Counted from the first letter of the stretch, positions 55,391-64,000 are shown. The stretch is DNA of 64,000 bases from Methylomicrobium sp. (GCA_018333785.1 JAGXSU010000025.1:1-64000), one strand, 5' to 3'. Translations and numbers: made by a program. Notes: generated by a model from the sequence alone, not told the origin.

Positions 55391-56536
55391 TTATTGAATC
55401 GCTTCGAATAATTCCTGAGCTTTTTTACGAGCTTTAACATCGTCTTCTTGACCAAGGGATTCAAGCCTGACTCCCTCTCTGCCATCAACATACATTGGGC
55501 CACCGACATCATCGTCGTAATCCGATCCATCTTCATGAATAGCATAAAAATTATCTTTAGTCAGATCGGTACCTAACAACTCTGCGAGATAAATCCATGT
55601 CCAACAACGCTGCAAGTTACCCTGGTCAAATTCTTCGATGAGTCTTAGCATTGCTTCCGTTTCACCATTTTCAGCCGCAACGGTTAACCAGGAATGGACA
55701 TCCTGATAACGATCTAATTTTTCGGCTATTTCTGCTACTTTTAGCGGATCATGATCAAGCCCACTTCTGGATTGTTCAAAAAATGTGGGATCATCGAAAA
55801 AATCTGCCAAATCAATCAAAGCAAGCTCATTTCCTAAGCGTCCCGCCTCACGGAGATGGTGCTCGTACTTTTGATCCTTCGCAACGGTGAATGCATACTG
55901 TTCAGCCCATTCTTTCTCCACTCCTGTTAATACACGGCCACTTTTTTCTTGGTTATACCAATAATCAAACCCTGGTGACCGTTCGTCTGCGTCTACGGGG
56001 GAGTGGATCAAAGCTAAAGCATAATGGGCACTGGCGTTCCCTCTTGTAGCAGCATCTTCAAGGGTTTTCAGTAATTCTTGTGAAATCAAGTCTTGAGGTT
56101 CGTCATGGAATGGAGGCCAATCCTTGTCGACCCATTGCTCCAGATTTTCGTCTTCACTTTCGTCAATATCTTCTTCCTGCCAATCAGAATAACCTCGATA
56201 TGATAATTGCTGCCTTAGCTTCAATATCAAATCGGAAAGCAACAAAATATTGATCCGCTTTTGTTCTATTAAAATTGGAAATTGAGTGGCAATGAAATCG
56301 GCCACGGCAGTTGGGTATCCAAGATCCAAGCAACGCTTATGTAGAGACTTCGATTGCTGGATACAAGAATGTACTTGATCCCCTGGTAACAAAATAGATT
56401 GAGAATTCAGCACCGCAAAGGAGTTATAGCCAAATGCGGTAGCTAAAAGTTCGTAGATATGAGTCCTTTTGAAAGGGGCGGCAATATGAGTCTGGCAATA
56501 TTGATGTGTATCGAAGACAAATGTTTTGATAGTCAT
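55391..56536 (-). CDS. Sel1-like repeat protein with glyoxalase-related-type N-terminus
   Basis: A 381-residue soluble protein. The N-terminus contains THIYELLATAFGYNSFAVL, the same pattern as in the gene at 41802-42542. The middle and C-terminus contain Sel1/TPR-like alpha-helical repeats (ATRGNASAHYALALIHSPVD; AAENGETEAMLRLIEEF). ATG 56536 has GAGGA upstream; an in-frame start at 56578 was not used. Protein-protein interaction scaffold; function unknown. Convergent with the toxin gene. Confidence 0.75.
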   Translation of the reverse strand: MTIKTFVFDTHQYCQTHIAAPFKRTHIYELLATAFGYNSFAVLNSQSILLPGDQVHSCIQQSKSLHKRCLDLGYPTAVADFIATQFPILIEQKRINILLLSDLILKLRQQLSYRGYSDWQEEDIDESEDENLEQWVDKDWPPFHDEPQDLISQELLKTLEDAATRGNASAHYALALIHSPVDADERSPGFDYWYNQEKSGRVLTGVEKEWAEQYAFTVAKDQKYEHHLREAGRLGNELALIDLADFFDDPTFFEQSRSGLDHDPLKVAEIAEKLDRYQDVHSWLTVAAENGETEAMLRLIEEFDQGNLQRCWTWIYLAELLGTDLTKDNFYAIHEDGSDYDDDVGGPMYVDGREGVRLESLGQEDDVKARKKAQELFEAIQ

Positions 56537-56985
56537 AAATAATTTCCTCAACACTTCATCGTTCTGGGATGAATGCACACGTTTAACGTCCCAACGACGA
56601 AGCCGTTTAAGAAAATTGAATCAATGACAATTTTAGATAAACCTTTTTTTACTCGTGTGCAAGTAAGGCGGGCGCCAGAGATTATTCTAGTCGTTTGATT
56701 AAAGCCCGTCAAAAAAATGAAAGGCAAATTCCGCGCTAAGGAGCAATTTTCATGAAACCAACGCCCTTGTAACGAAAGACGCTCAAAAATCACGCCTTTC
56801 GTTGTGACCTCACATGTTGTTTTTCATTAGGATCATCCATTTCAAGGGAGGCCGAATAATTCACGCATAAGCAACAAGTCATCATCTATCCAGAATACAG
56901 TGCGGATGGTCTTGGATCAGCCTGGGCTGCATGGGAGCTTTTTGGCGATGGGGCTTATTACAGGCCCTATCGGTATAATGATCCG
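56537..56985. other. Leader region with mini-ORF and hairpin
   Basis: About 450 bp. On the + strand AAGGAG precedes a six-codon ORF (ATG 56752, MKPTPL, stop 56770-56772), followed directly by AACGAAAG (56771-56778) paired with CTTTCGTT (56796-56803). A second strong ribosome site AAGGGAGG at 56844-56851 has no in-frame ATG after it. The frame of the following gene is open from 56860. Confidence 0.45.
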
Positions 56986-57744
56986 ATGCCAAACTTCGAG
57001 TCCGGAGCGGAAGTCTTTGTGCTTGGCTGTGGAATTTCTTTAGGAATTCTCTACAAAGCCGCGATCAACGCAGAACGAATCGTGGTTATCGAAAGCCAGT
57101 CACATTATGAAGAGAAGTATTTGGATCAGCTCAATGCTCAGCTGGTACCACACAACCTTACCTTCATAATTGATAGATCTCGAAGCGCTTGTGTCATGGC
57201 ATGGGAGTTTTTCAACCACACCAAGACGCCGCTTTTATTGGAGATGATCCAGGATCACAATCAAGGAAGATTTTCAATCGAGACATCCAGCGATGTTATT
57301 GCCGCGCTGAACAATCGTCTCCCTATGGATCTCATGGAATTTGGGGGTATTTCTCTTGGCGAATTAAGATCGGAAGGGAAGGCGCTGAATGAGCAAACTC
57401 GAAGAATTGCCGCCAGATTAATGAAAGCGCGTCATTCGGCTTGTCTTGGCGATGTCGTTGGGATGGCCATCAATGCGCCGCCGGCATTCGCTAACGATCT
57501 TGGCCTGATGCTATCCATGGAAAGGGGAAGTTTTGGAATGACGTATCACTTCAATGGCGAGCGTAATGCTTGGCTCTGTTCGCTTCGGTCTGATGGTTCT
57601 GTCAATGTGGGGTTATTAGCTGAGCGGTTTGGTGGCGGCGGAAATGATCGTGCAGCCGGATTTTCGGTGCAGAGTGGCGAGTGTGATTTTCTTTTTCCTG
57701 CGTCAAAAGGGGCAAAACAGCAAAAAACACAACATGTAGTATAG
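56986..57744 (+). CDS. DHH-family-like protein with lost metal motifs
   Basis: 252 residues from the first ATG, but the frame is open and coding-like from 56860, giving an N-terminus with IIYPEYSADGLGSAWAAWEL, the motif I region of DHH phosphoesterases. No ATG, GTG or TTG lies between; ACG at 56863 follows a strong Shine-Dalgarno, so either a rare start is used or the original start was lost. Motif II aspartate is replaced (VLGCGIS), and the DHH motif III is replaced by IESQSH. IIDRSRSACVMAWEFF and the C-terminal FGGGGNDRAAGFSV remain. Likely catalytically dead. Confidence 0.65.
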   Translation: MPNFESGAEVFVLGCGISLGILYKAAINAERIVVIESQSHYEEKYLDQLNAQLVPHNLTFIIDRSRSACVMAWEFFNHTKTPLLLEMIQDHNQGRFSIETSSDVIAALNNRLPMDLMEFGGISLGELRSEGKALNEQTRRIAARLMKARHSACLGDVVGMAINAPPAFANDLGLMLSMERGSFGMTYHFNGERNAWLCSLRSDGSVNVGLLAERFGGGGNDRAAGFSVQSGECDFLFPASKGAKQQKTQHVV

Positions 57745-58056
57745 TGAGACTGACTTCTGCGCTATTTGTCGGGGGTCTTTCCCGCGCGTACCCGGGTTGG
57801 TGTATTCAAAATAGCACCCGAAGGCATTCGGTTGATCTATTACAAAATACTGGACGCCGGTAACGCTAAGATCAATATAACACGGTCGTGAAGAATCTAA
57901 GCAATGGTGATGGCAGCAAAGCTAGATGCAGCCCCATGGCGACCAATCGTATTAGTCAATATTTATTCCATAGATAAATCTCAATATGCGAAATAAATTT
58001 CATTTTAGTGAAACAAAAGTCGATTTTACTGAAACAAAATTATATAATTCGCAACT
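57745..58056. other. Intergenic region with control elements of the AAA/protease pair
   Basis: About 310 bp. The left part shows no gene. The right part holds two direct repeats of ATTTTASTGAAACAAAA at 58002-58018 and 58023-58039 (21-bp period) and TATAAT at 58043-58048. The first repeat lies within TTTCATTTTAGTGAAA, which is also an imperfect inverted repeat. Confidence 0.6.
58002..58048 (+). promoter_or_regulatory. Direct-repeat operator and -10 of AAA-ATPase gene
   Basis: Two 17-bp repeats spaced 21 bp, two helical turns apart on the same DNA face, end 3 bp before TATAAT (58043-58048). The ATG follows the -10 by 8 bp and no Shine-Dalgarno lies between, so the mRNA may be leaderless. No good -35 is visible, which fits either activator dependence or repeats replacing it. 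Confidence 0.5.
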
Positions 58057-59214
58057 ATGGATAATCTCTCCGAAGTTCTAAAAATTCTAGAAGGTGCCCT
58101 GCAGCATAACGTGCGCAAGGCTGCCGATTACGCCGCGTTGCTCGCTGATAAACTGGAAGAAAAAGGCGAGGTGAAACAGGCTTCCATGATCCGGCAGAAA
58201 CTTGCTCGCGTGCCCCAGGAATTATTCTCTCCAGCCAGCATGAGCCACAGCCTTCCAGTGGATTCGGAAAGCCAGCTTCACACAGTAGACGAAGAGCGTC
58301 CTAACATTACAGATATCGAGCTGGCTTTGCCGGGAAATGTTAGGATCAGACTAAATGAGTTTGTCGGATCAGTTCGTGCTGTCGAACAACTAGCTGCCGC
58401 CGGCCTGCGTCAACCAGCCAGGCTCTTTCTATACGGCCCCCCAGGATGCGGCAAAACACAGGCTGCCCGACTGATCGCCGCTGAATTAAATTTGCCACTT
58501 CTTACTGTGCGTTGCGACACTTTAGTCTCATCGCTTCTCGGGCAGACCAGTCGAAATCTACGCCGAGTGTTTGAGCATGCCGAAAACCGTCCCTGCATAT
58601 TATTTCTTGATGAATTCGATGCGCTTGCAAAATCGCGTAGCAATGAACGAGAGATCGGCGAGTTACAACGAGTAGTCATTGCCCTTCTGCAGAATATTGA
58701 TGCGCTGTCACCCGAAACACTCCTGATTGCTGCTACTAATCATGACGAGTTATTGGATCGTGCAGTTTGGCGACGCTTTGCATGGCATATTTCTATGGGG
58801 TACCCAGATTCAGAACTGCGTGCGCAAATTTGGTCGATGAAGCTAGGGAATCGAGCGCCCGTGGAACCGTCTGCTGCTTTGTTAGCGGAGCTTTCTGAAG
58901 GACTTTCCGGCGCCACTATCGAGCATGTGGCACATGACGCTATCCGCTCTACTATTCTTCGTGGCGAATCACGAATAGATGAAGTTGATCTGCTGCGGCG
59001 CCTTGGACTCACCATTGCGATGACTCGCGGCCTGCGCCTTGACTCAAAAGAACGAGAAATTGCGTTTCTAAGAGAGTGGGCGCCGCGTCAGCTAGCCCTG
59101 CGAAAACTCGCAAATTATTATGACGTCTCGGTAAGACAAATCTCTAATGCCGCCAAAGGGGAAATTAATGACCTCAAGTATCGAAAATCCGATTCTGCTC
59201 GTTCAGCCACGTAA
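58057..59214 (+). CDS. AAA+ ATPase paired with subtilisin-like protease
   Basis: A 385-residue AAA+ ATPase: N-terminal about 100-residue helical region, Walker A YGPPGCGKTQAARL at about 126-134, Walker B CILFLDEFDAL with the DE at 185-186, and arginine-finger region AVWRRFAWHISM, then a helical lid. Similar ATPases regularly precede S8 serine proteases. It shares 47 bp with the protease gene and should form a complex with it. Role inferred: ATP-dependent unfolding or sensing that controls proteolysis. Confidence 0.85.
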   Translation: MDNLSEVLKILEGALQHNVRKAADYAALLADKLEEKGEVKQASMIRQKLARVPQELFSPASMSHSLPVDSESQLHTVDEERPNITDIELALPGNVRIRLNEFVGSVRAVEQLAAAGLRQPARLFLYGPPGCGKTQAARLIAAELNLPLLTVRCDTLVSSLLGQTSRNLRRVFEHAENRPCILFLDEFDALAKSRSNEREIGELQRVVIALLQNIDALSPETLLIAATNHDELLDRAVWRRFAWHISMGYPDSELRAQIWSMKLGNRAPVEPSAALLAELSEGLSGATIEHVAHDAIRSTILRGESRIDEVDLLRRLGLTIAMTRGLRLDSKEREIAFLREWAPRQLALRKLANYYDVSVRQISNAAKGEINDLKYRKSDSARSAT

Positions 59215-61459
59215 ACAAGATCTAAAGCAGCGCATCATTGAGGGTTTTGGCGAACCCAAGGAAATCGTCGAAGTCACGCCTACCTTCCGGAATGCATTGG
59301 TTTCACGCATTGTAAGAGCAGCACAAGAACTACAACGTAGCTTTACAGATTATCCAACCATCCCAGCGGTAGTTGCTCTCCGGTTGCATGTTGAGGCAAT
59401 GGCAAAATCACACCGGCCAATGTTACTGTTGGAGCGCGTTGGGATGCTACCTATTGGTACACGGCAATTCGGTGAATTATTACTTCCTGCGACGACCGGC
59501 AGCCTAAAGCACTTATCCGAGATCGTGGAAAATAATGATTCAAAGGCAATTCGAGCAAATCTATCAGCCATTGCCGAAATTTTCCCGTGGAGCATCAACG
59601 ATGTCCTAGGTTGGAATGAGCTTGACGAAAAAGACGCAAGCGCGTTGAACCTCGCAGCATGGATCGAAGCAGATAAACCAATACTAATTGAACGTTTCAT
59701 TAGTGATGAAAAAACGACAGATAGTGCTCTTGCAACAGTCGTTAACTTAAAGTTGCAGCAAATTAATGCAAAGATTGGCACAACGATACCGAAGACATTA
59801 GGTGAAACTTCGGTTTTTATCCGCATATCCTCACTTGATGATGCAATGCTACTTGCCGCATGTCCAGCAGTGAGAAGGATTGCTCCCGTGGACGAATTTT
59901 CTCCGATCGAAGTCCGACCACAGATGTTTGCTCTGCTTGGTGATGCCCCAGCAGATTTGTTACCACCGCCGGAGCCTGATCTTCCAGTAGTTGCAATTGT
60001 GGATAGTGGTATCCAAAAAAACGATACTATCCTTAAATCATGGATTGCAGCGAGGGAAACTTTCGTATTGCCACCGGATACTGATCATCTTCACGGCACC
60101 TTCGTTGCTGGATTGGTGACCGGTGCGAGAGTGCTAAATAATGATGATTCTCTGTTTCCCGTGGCAAGATCAAAAGTGCTTGATGTAGCTACCCTCTCTA
60201 CCGGTCTGACGACCGCCGATGAACTTCTTCTCAACATAGAGACCGCAATTAAAGGCAATCCGGATGTTAAAGTTTGGAATTGTTCTTTTGGCTCCAAGGT
60301 ACCAGGACATGCTGAATTGTTCGGTCAGTTTGCCCAAGATTTAGATATATTGTCCGATAAGCACAGCGTGTTATTTGTCATTTCCTCCGGTAATTATGAG
60401 ACATTACCTCTGCGAAACTGGCCTCCTAGCGCCGATCTCGGCGGTATGGACAGAATCAGCCAACCTGCAGAAGCCTTGCGTGCAATTACAGTTGGTTCAG
60501 TAGCCCATAAACCCTCCTTGGTACAACCAAATGATCCTTCGCCATTTTCCCGGAGAGGACCAGGCGCTGCAAGAACGCCGAAACCAGATGTTGTACATCA
60601 CGGAGGTAATTGCTCTAGCAATGGTGAATTCTTTGGCTCCGGTATTCGCTCATTCCTTCCTGGTGGAAAACTCGGAGAGTCGATCGGCACAAGTTTCTCT
60701 ACACCTTTAGTATCGACTCTTGCTGCTAATGTATGGCAGACGCTTGACAGACGTGGTCACTCAGCTAACCCGGAGATCGTCAAGGCGCTGATGATCCACG
60801 CGGCAGCGCTGACATCCCCTTTGCGTAAAACCGATGAGCGAGATTACTATGGCTTCGGTATCCCGAATTCTGTGCTTGATGTTTTATTTTGCGCACCCGA
60901 TACTTTCACCTTAATGTTCGACGCTGAACTTTACGACGGAATTTATTGGGAAAAAACGCCATTCCCTGTTCCTGCCTGTCTCCATTCAAGCGGCACTCAT
61001 CTTAGGGCGGAAATTTTAATGACCTTAGTGTATTCCCCGCCTTTAGATGGTAAGCATGGCGCCGAATATGTTCGAGCTAATGTCGATGCTTCATTCGGTA
61101 ATTACGATCCAGACGACGACGGTGAACTGCATCATCACGGGTTAGTACCACTTGATGCGCCTCGGCGAGAAGACTTATACGAGAAAGCTATGGTTGATCA
61201 CGGTTTTAAGTGGTCTCCTGTAAAGGTCTATCACGGTCGATTTCCTCGCGGTAAGGCCGGAAGAAATTTCCGTTTGAAGCTTGAGCTACTACGGCGTGCT
61301 GGTGAGCCGTCGCGACGGGAGCCGCAACGCGCTACTGTTATCCTCAGTTTTAGGGCGCTTGAAAAGGGGCAGCCGGTATATGCCGATGGCCTTCGTGCTT
61401 TGCGTGCTGCGAACTGGGTGTCGAACGCGTTAGCAAACCACGAAGTTATCCGACTTTGA
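59168..61459 (+). CDS. S8 subtilisin-like serine protease
   Basis: 763 residues, no signal peptide, so probably cytosolic. Catalytic triad complete: D279 in VAIVDSGIQ, H309 in DHLHGTFVAGL and S509 in IGTSFSTPLVSTL. About 270 residues of unknown domain precede the protease and about 200 follow it. ATG 59168 has AAGGGG upstream; an open in-frame start at 59147 lies inside the ATPase gene. The pairing with an AAA+ ATPase suggests a regulated intracellular protease, possibly a defence or toxin-like system; not shown. Confidence 0.88.
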   Translation: MTSSIENPILLVQPRKQDLKQRIIEGFGEPKEIVEVTPTFRNALVSRIVRAAQELQRSFTDYPTIPAVVALRLHVEAMAKSHRPMLLLERVGMLPIGTRQFGELLLPATTGSLKHLSEIVENNDSKAIRANLSAIAEIFPWSINDVLGWNELDEKDASALNLAAWIEADKPILIERFISDEKTTDSALATVVNLKLQQINAKIGTTIPKTLGETSVFIRISSLDDAMLLAACPAVRRIAPVDEFSPIEVRPQMFALLGDAPADLLPPPEPDLPVVAIVDSGIQKNDTILKSWIAARETFVLPPDTDHLHGTFVAGLVTGARVLNNDDSLFPVARSKVLDVATLSTGLTTADELLLNIETAIKGNPDVKVWNCSFGSKVPGHAELFGQFAQDLDILSDKHSVLFVISSGNYETLPLRNWPPSADLGGMDRISQPAEALRAITVGSVAHKPSLVQPNDPSPFSRRGPGAARTPKPDVVHHGGNCSSNGEFFGSGIRSFLPGGKLGESIGTSFSTPLVSTLAANVWQTLDRRGHSANPEIVKALMIHAAALTSPLRKTDERDYYGFGIPNSVLDVLFCAPDTFTLMFDAELYDGIYWEKTPFPVPACLHSSGTHLRAEILMTLVYSPPLDGKHGAEYVRANVDASFGNYDPDDDGELHHHGLVPLDAPRREDLYEKAMVDHGFKWSPVKVYHGRFPRGKAGRNFRLKLELLRRAGEPSRREPQRATVILSFRALEKGQPVYADGLRALRAANWVSNALANHEVIRL

Positions 61460-61636
61460 TATCTATGCATCCAAAAGGCTGAATTGAGCATATGCAGCGC
61501 GCCCTTCACTGTGATAATAGGCACATATTAGTCCTGGCTGAGTACGGACGATTTAATATGTTATTTACCATCAGCAGGGGCTTGCAAATACGAATAGATC
61601 TCAGTTTGCTGAAAATATCCATATCTATCTTGTTCG

Positions 61637-61927
61637 TTGGTCGAATTTTGCTACCCTGTAGCCGATGACGCCGATTACAGTGATGAATCAGAAATTCATC
61701 AAAGAAATGGATTTTTTGGTGTTAGCGACAGACCAGCCCCAGTGTCACAAAACCAAAGAAACAAAAACCAACAAGATTATTTTAATGGCTACACACCAGA
61801 TTCCATTGCGAATTTTCTAATCCTCCTGCAGCCACAGCTAGGCAATCAACAACCCGTTTTGATCGACGAAGATTTTATCTACGAAAATGCCAGCGACGAA
61901 TACATGCTTTATGGAATTCAGGAATGA
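61637..61927 (+). CDS. Weakly supported hypothetical ORF
   Basis: A 96-codon frame opening with TTG and without a ribosome site. The acidic sequence (YPVADDADYSDESEIH; DEDFIYENASDEYMLYGI) shows no family I know. It is convergent with the ThiF gene and may be a remnant. Reported because it fills the space between the protease and ThiF genes. Confidence 0.3.
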   Translation: MVEFCYPVADDADYSDESEIHQRNGFFGVSDRPAPVSQNQRNKNQQDYFNGYTPDSIANFLILLQPQLGNQQPVLIDEDFIYENASDEYMLYGIQE

Positions 61928-61936
61928 CCAATATTT

Positions 61937-62686
61937 TTAGAGAATATTGATCGGTGTTTGGGCGCCTTTTCGGATATCCACAAAAGCCCCTTGATGATTT
62001 AATCCGCCATGCCGCAATAACGACCAGATCAACTGCATAGCCACGTTTGCGATTGCACGGTTGATAGGCAAATCCTGATTGGACAAGGCTACTTCCATGC
62101 TGCATGACGGGGTATTGTTATCCACCATGCCATCCAGCTCGGGGTAGAAATCAAACACTGAAGGCAGCTTGATTGGATTCTCGTTGGCATGCCCAAGCCT
62201 TCCTAAAATGACTTGACCCGTGCTCTCGCCGTTACCGGTATCCAGCCATAGGCATCTTGAATACAGATTATTTTGGCACTTTGCCAAGTCAGCTCGGAAT
62301 TGCGCCACATCAACACAGGTAATCAATAAATCGCAGTTCATGCCGCTGCAATCTTCATTGATATCTAACATGCGTGGCATGGCCACCCAATCACGGCCAT
62401 ACAGATAATTGATCCTTTGGATTGTAATGGTTGCCTTGTTCTGGCCTAAATCGGCGGGGTAAAAGGCTTGACGGCCTATATTGGGTCTTTCAACCACGTC
62501 TCCGTCCCATGCCGTCACATGCAGGCCAGGATGACCAAGTTCTCGGATAGCGTAATCAATTCTGGCCAGACTGGCTAAGACCTCAGAGCCGGTGCCACCG
62601 ACACCGATTAAACAGATTTTGACGGGCTTACGAAGCCAATGGTCTGGAGTGCAGAATTTGAAGGACTTGATGGAACTGGTTGTCAT
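61937..62686 (-). CDS. PRTRC-type ThiF family protein
   Basis: A 249-residue E1/ThiF-like nucleotide-binding protein: CLIGVGGTGSEVLASLARI (Rossmann motif near residue 27), WDGDVVERPNIGRQ, and the adenylation-type DLLITCVDVAQFR. It matches the ThiF protein of the PRTRC (ParB-related, ThiF-related cassette) plasmid gene set. None of the other PRTRC genes is visible next to it, unless the ParM gene derives from that set. Probably activates a ubiquitin-like or peptide substrate; unknown. Confidence 0.8.
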   Translation of the reverse strand: MTTSSIKSFKFCTPDHWLRKPVKICLIGVGGTGSEVLASLARIDYAIRELGHPGLHVTAWDGDVVERPNIGRQAFYPADLGQNKATITIQRINYLYGRDWVAMPRMLDINEDCSGMNCDLLITCVDVAQFRADLAKCQNNLYSRCLWLDTGNGESTGQVILGRLGHANENPIKLPSVFDFYPELDGMVDNNTPSCSMEVALSNQDLPINRAIANVAMQLIWSLLRHGGLNHQGAFVDIRKGAQTPINIL

Positions 62687-62941
62687 GGATTACCGATTAA
62701 AAGATCGTTTAGTTACCAATCTTTTAACACCGTCGATTGATCATGCAAGCCAACTTTACCAGTCGATTAAAATAGGGTTTGGACGCAGGTTGACAGGAGC
62801 TAATCCGTCGACTTATGTAAGATTGACGCCGATTAGCGGCTATCGGCCCGTTACGGTCGATCACTCCGTCTGATTGAACGCTGGCAATTTTGTTTTGACC
62901 GGGTCACCGCTTCCTCCCACTTACCAGAACAGATTAAACAG

Positions 62942-64000
62942 TCAGAATGCGTCACTGACACGTTTAAACAGCTTATCAAAAATCGCAAGCTCTTCTGGCT
63001 TAAGTGACTCACTCGTCAGCATTGGTAAAGCCGCTTGAGCAACACGGTAATGATTAAAGCCACCATCTTTAAGCAAAGTAATTCCATTTTGTTTTAGCCA
63101 TTTATTAATGCGTTCAACAATTCTCGGGTGATCACCAAGTTCTTCAACTGTAAGTGTTTTGCCTTTTAATTCCTTAGCATAAGACGCATTAAAGGCATCA
63201 ATATAAAGTTCTGAAGGGAGTAAATCCTCGATATCCGCTTCATTCGCGGACTCATCCAGGAACATCGAGAAATCTAGCACTCGTTTCCTCTCTATCAATC
63301 GTTGTCGAATCAAATCTTCAAGTTTCTGATGAGGTGTACTTGCTCGATCATGTAGAACAGCAATTTTAAGTTTGTTTGCTCCAAGTAAGGCCACAAATGT
63401 TGCAAGCTTATCTAATCCGCCTACAGGTACTAAGATGGCGTCATTAAGCCCCTGCTTACCATTTGCTTCCAATACTGAACCCATGTGCTGCAACAAAATC
63501 AAATCGGCGGGACCTTCGACTAAAAGATTCTTTTTAGCTATAAACAGATTTTGTGCAATCGAATAACCGAGAGCAGCTTGTAACGGGAAAACACTTTCGT
63601 CTGATGAACCAGCCAACTCGCGGGTAATCTTTGTTCCCTCTTTGACTCGATCCTCAACCACACGAACATCTTCAAGATAAGCACTATCGACCATAAAAGG
63701 AGAATGCGTCGTGTAAATTATCTGATGTTGCTCGGATAACTCTCGAATGTAGGCAAGAAAGTCGGCTTGAGCTAATGCGTGCAGGTTCAAACCTGGTTCA
63801 TCCAGTAACAGTATCAGGTCATTATTTGTATTCACTCGGGATTTAACAGCATCAAACCAAACCAGAAAGCTAAAAAACCAGATAAATCCCTTGCTTCGTT
63901 GATCAAAGGGTACAGTCACGCCATGCCGTCTGTTTTTGATGCGTATGTATAGATTTACCCCGTTGTTGTATGGTGGAGCATCCTTTGAATCAGCTTTAAG
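62942..64000 (-). CDS. OLD-family-like ATPase/TOPRIM protein, partial at right edge
   Basis: The C-terminal part of a gene that runs off the window: coding sequence is open and plausible up to 64000 (VPFDQRSKGFIWFF ABC-signature region, preceded by YIRIKNRRHGV). Visible parts are Walker B LILLLDEPGLNLHALAQ, the switch IIYTTHSPF, and a TOPRIM-like domain with LLVEGPADLILLQ and IAVLHDRAS. A GTG at 63919 is not the true start. OLD-like proteins are often anti-phage or retron-linked nucleases; here a defence role is inference. Confidence 0.8.
   Translation of the reverse strand, partial: LKADSKDAPPYNNGVNLYIRIKNRRHGVTVPFDQRSKGFIWFFSFLVWFDAVKSRVNTNNDLILLLDEPGLNLHALAQADFLAYIRELSEQHQIIYTTHSPFMVDSAYLEDVRVVEDRVKEGTKITRELAGSSDESVFPLQAALGYSIAQNLFIAKKNLLVEGPADLILLQHMGSVLEANGKQGLNDAILVPVGGLDKLATFVALLGANKLKIAVLHDRASTPHQKLEDLIRQRLIERKRVLDFSMFLDESANEADIEDLLPSELYIDAFNASYAKELKGKTLTVEELGDHPRIVERINKWLKQNGITLLKDGGFNHYRVAQAALPMLTSESLKPEELAIFDKLFKRVSDAF

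Overview
The window looks like a gammaproteobacterial chromosome segment (about 45% GC by eye) carrying, from about 29.5 kb to the right edge, a plasmid-like or integrative mobile element. The block gyrA-serC-pheA-hisC-tyrA-aroA-cmk-rpsA-ihfB, read right to left, is a gene order known from gammaproteobacteria such as Pseudomonas. I cannot fix the genus; a methanotroph (Methylococcales) is possible but is only a guess.

Chromosomal part (1-29.4 kb). The left edge holds a direct duplication (copies at 1-281 and 326-606) of the promoter and 5' end of a class A penicillin-binding-protein-like gene, followed by the intact gene, a SAM methyltransferase, a small zinc-ribbon-like protein, bcp and a TetR regulator. 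Next come a repair/translation operon (prfC-udg-uvrC-pgsA), a DUF2959 lipoprotein, a HerA-like ATPase, the ferrous-iron operon feoABC behind a probable Fur box, a LapA-domain protein and ihfB. The housekeeping block from rpsA to gyrA contains aromatic amino acid, histidine and serine synthesis genes. It ends with a dienelactone hydrolase, a Dabb protein and a low-molecular-weight tyrosine phosphatase.

Mobile part (29.5-64 kb). A tightly packed minus-strand operon encodes a HerA-like ATPase, a PH-domain membrane protein, a MobH-type relaxase, a TraD coupling protein, a hypothetical protein and a DUF4400 membrane protein. No type IV secretion structural genes are in the window, so the element is either mobilizable or has its mating apparatus elsewhere. 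Cargo follows: an AlgI-like membrane O-acyltransferase with an SGNH-like partner, and two lipoproteins. The maintenance core has ParA/ParB, a DUF3701-type tyrosine recombinase, a KfrA-like coiled-coil protein, a UvrD-like helicase, and a second partition system of actin type (ParM plus a ParR-like protein) preceded by a degenerate repeat array that is a good centromere candidate. A palindrome (TGTCCCA-N3-TGGGACA and variants) recurs upstream of parA, upstream of parB, behind the integrase gene and upstream of the O-acyltransferase operon, and may tie these units to one regulator.

The right third is an accessory island. It contains a palindrome-rich noncoding stretch; a trio of overlapping genes (a catalytically degenerate tyrosine recombinase, an intact one, and a core-binding-like domain joined to a helix-turn-helix); a HTH-antitoxin/PIN-toxin pair; a Sel1-repeat protein; a DHH-like protein that has lost its metal-binding motifs; an AAA+ ATPase/subtilisin-like protease pair with a possibly leaderless promoter; an orphan PRTRC-type ThiF protein; and an OLD-like ATPase/TOPRIM nuclease that runs off the right edge. 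The most unusual items are the recombinase trio, the ATPase-protease pair and the shared palindromic operator.
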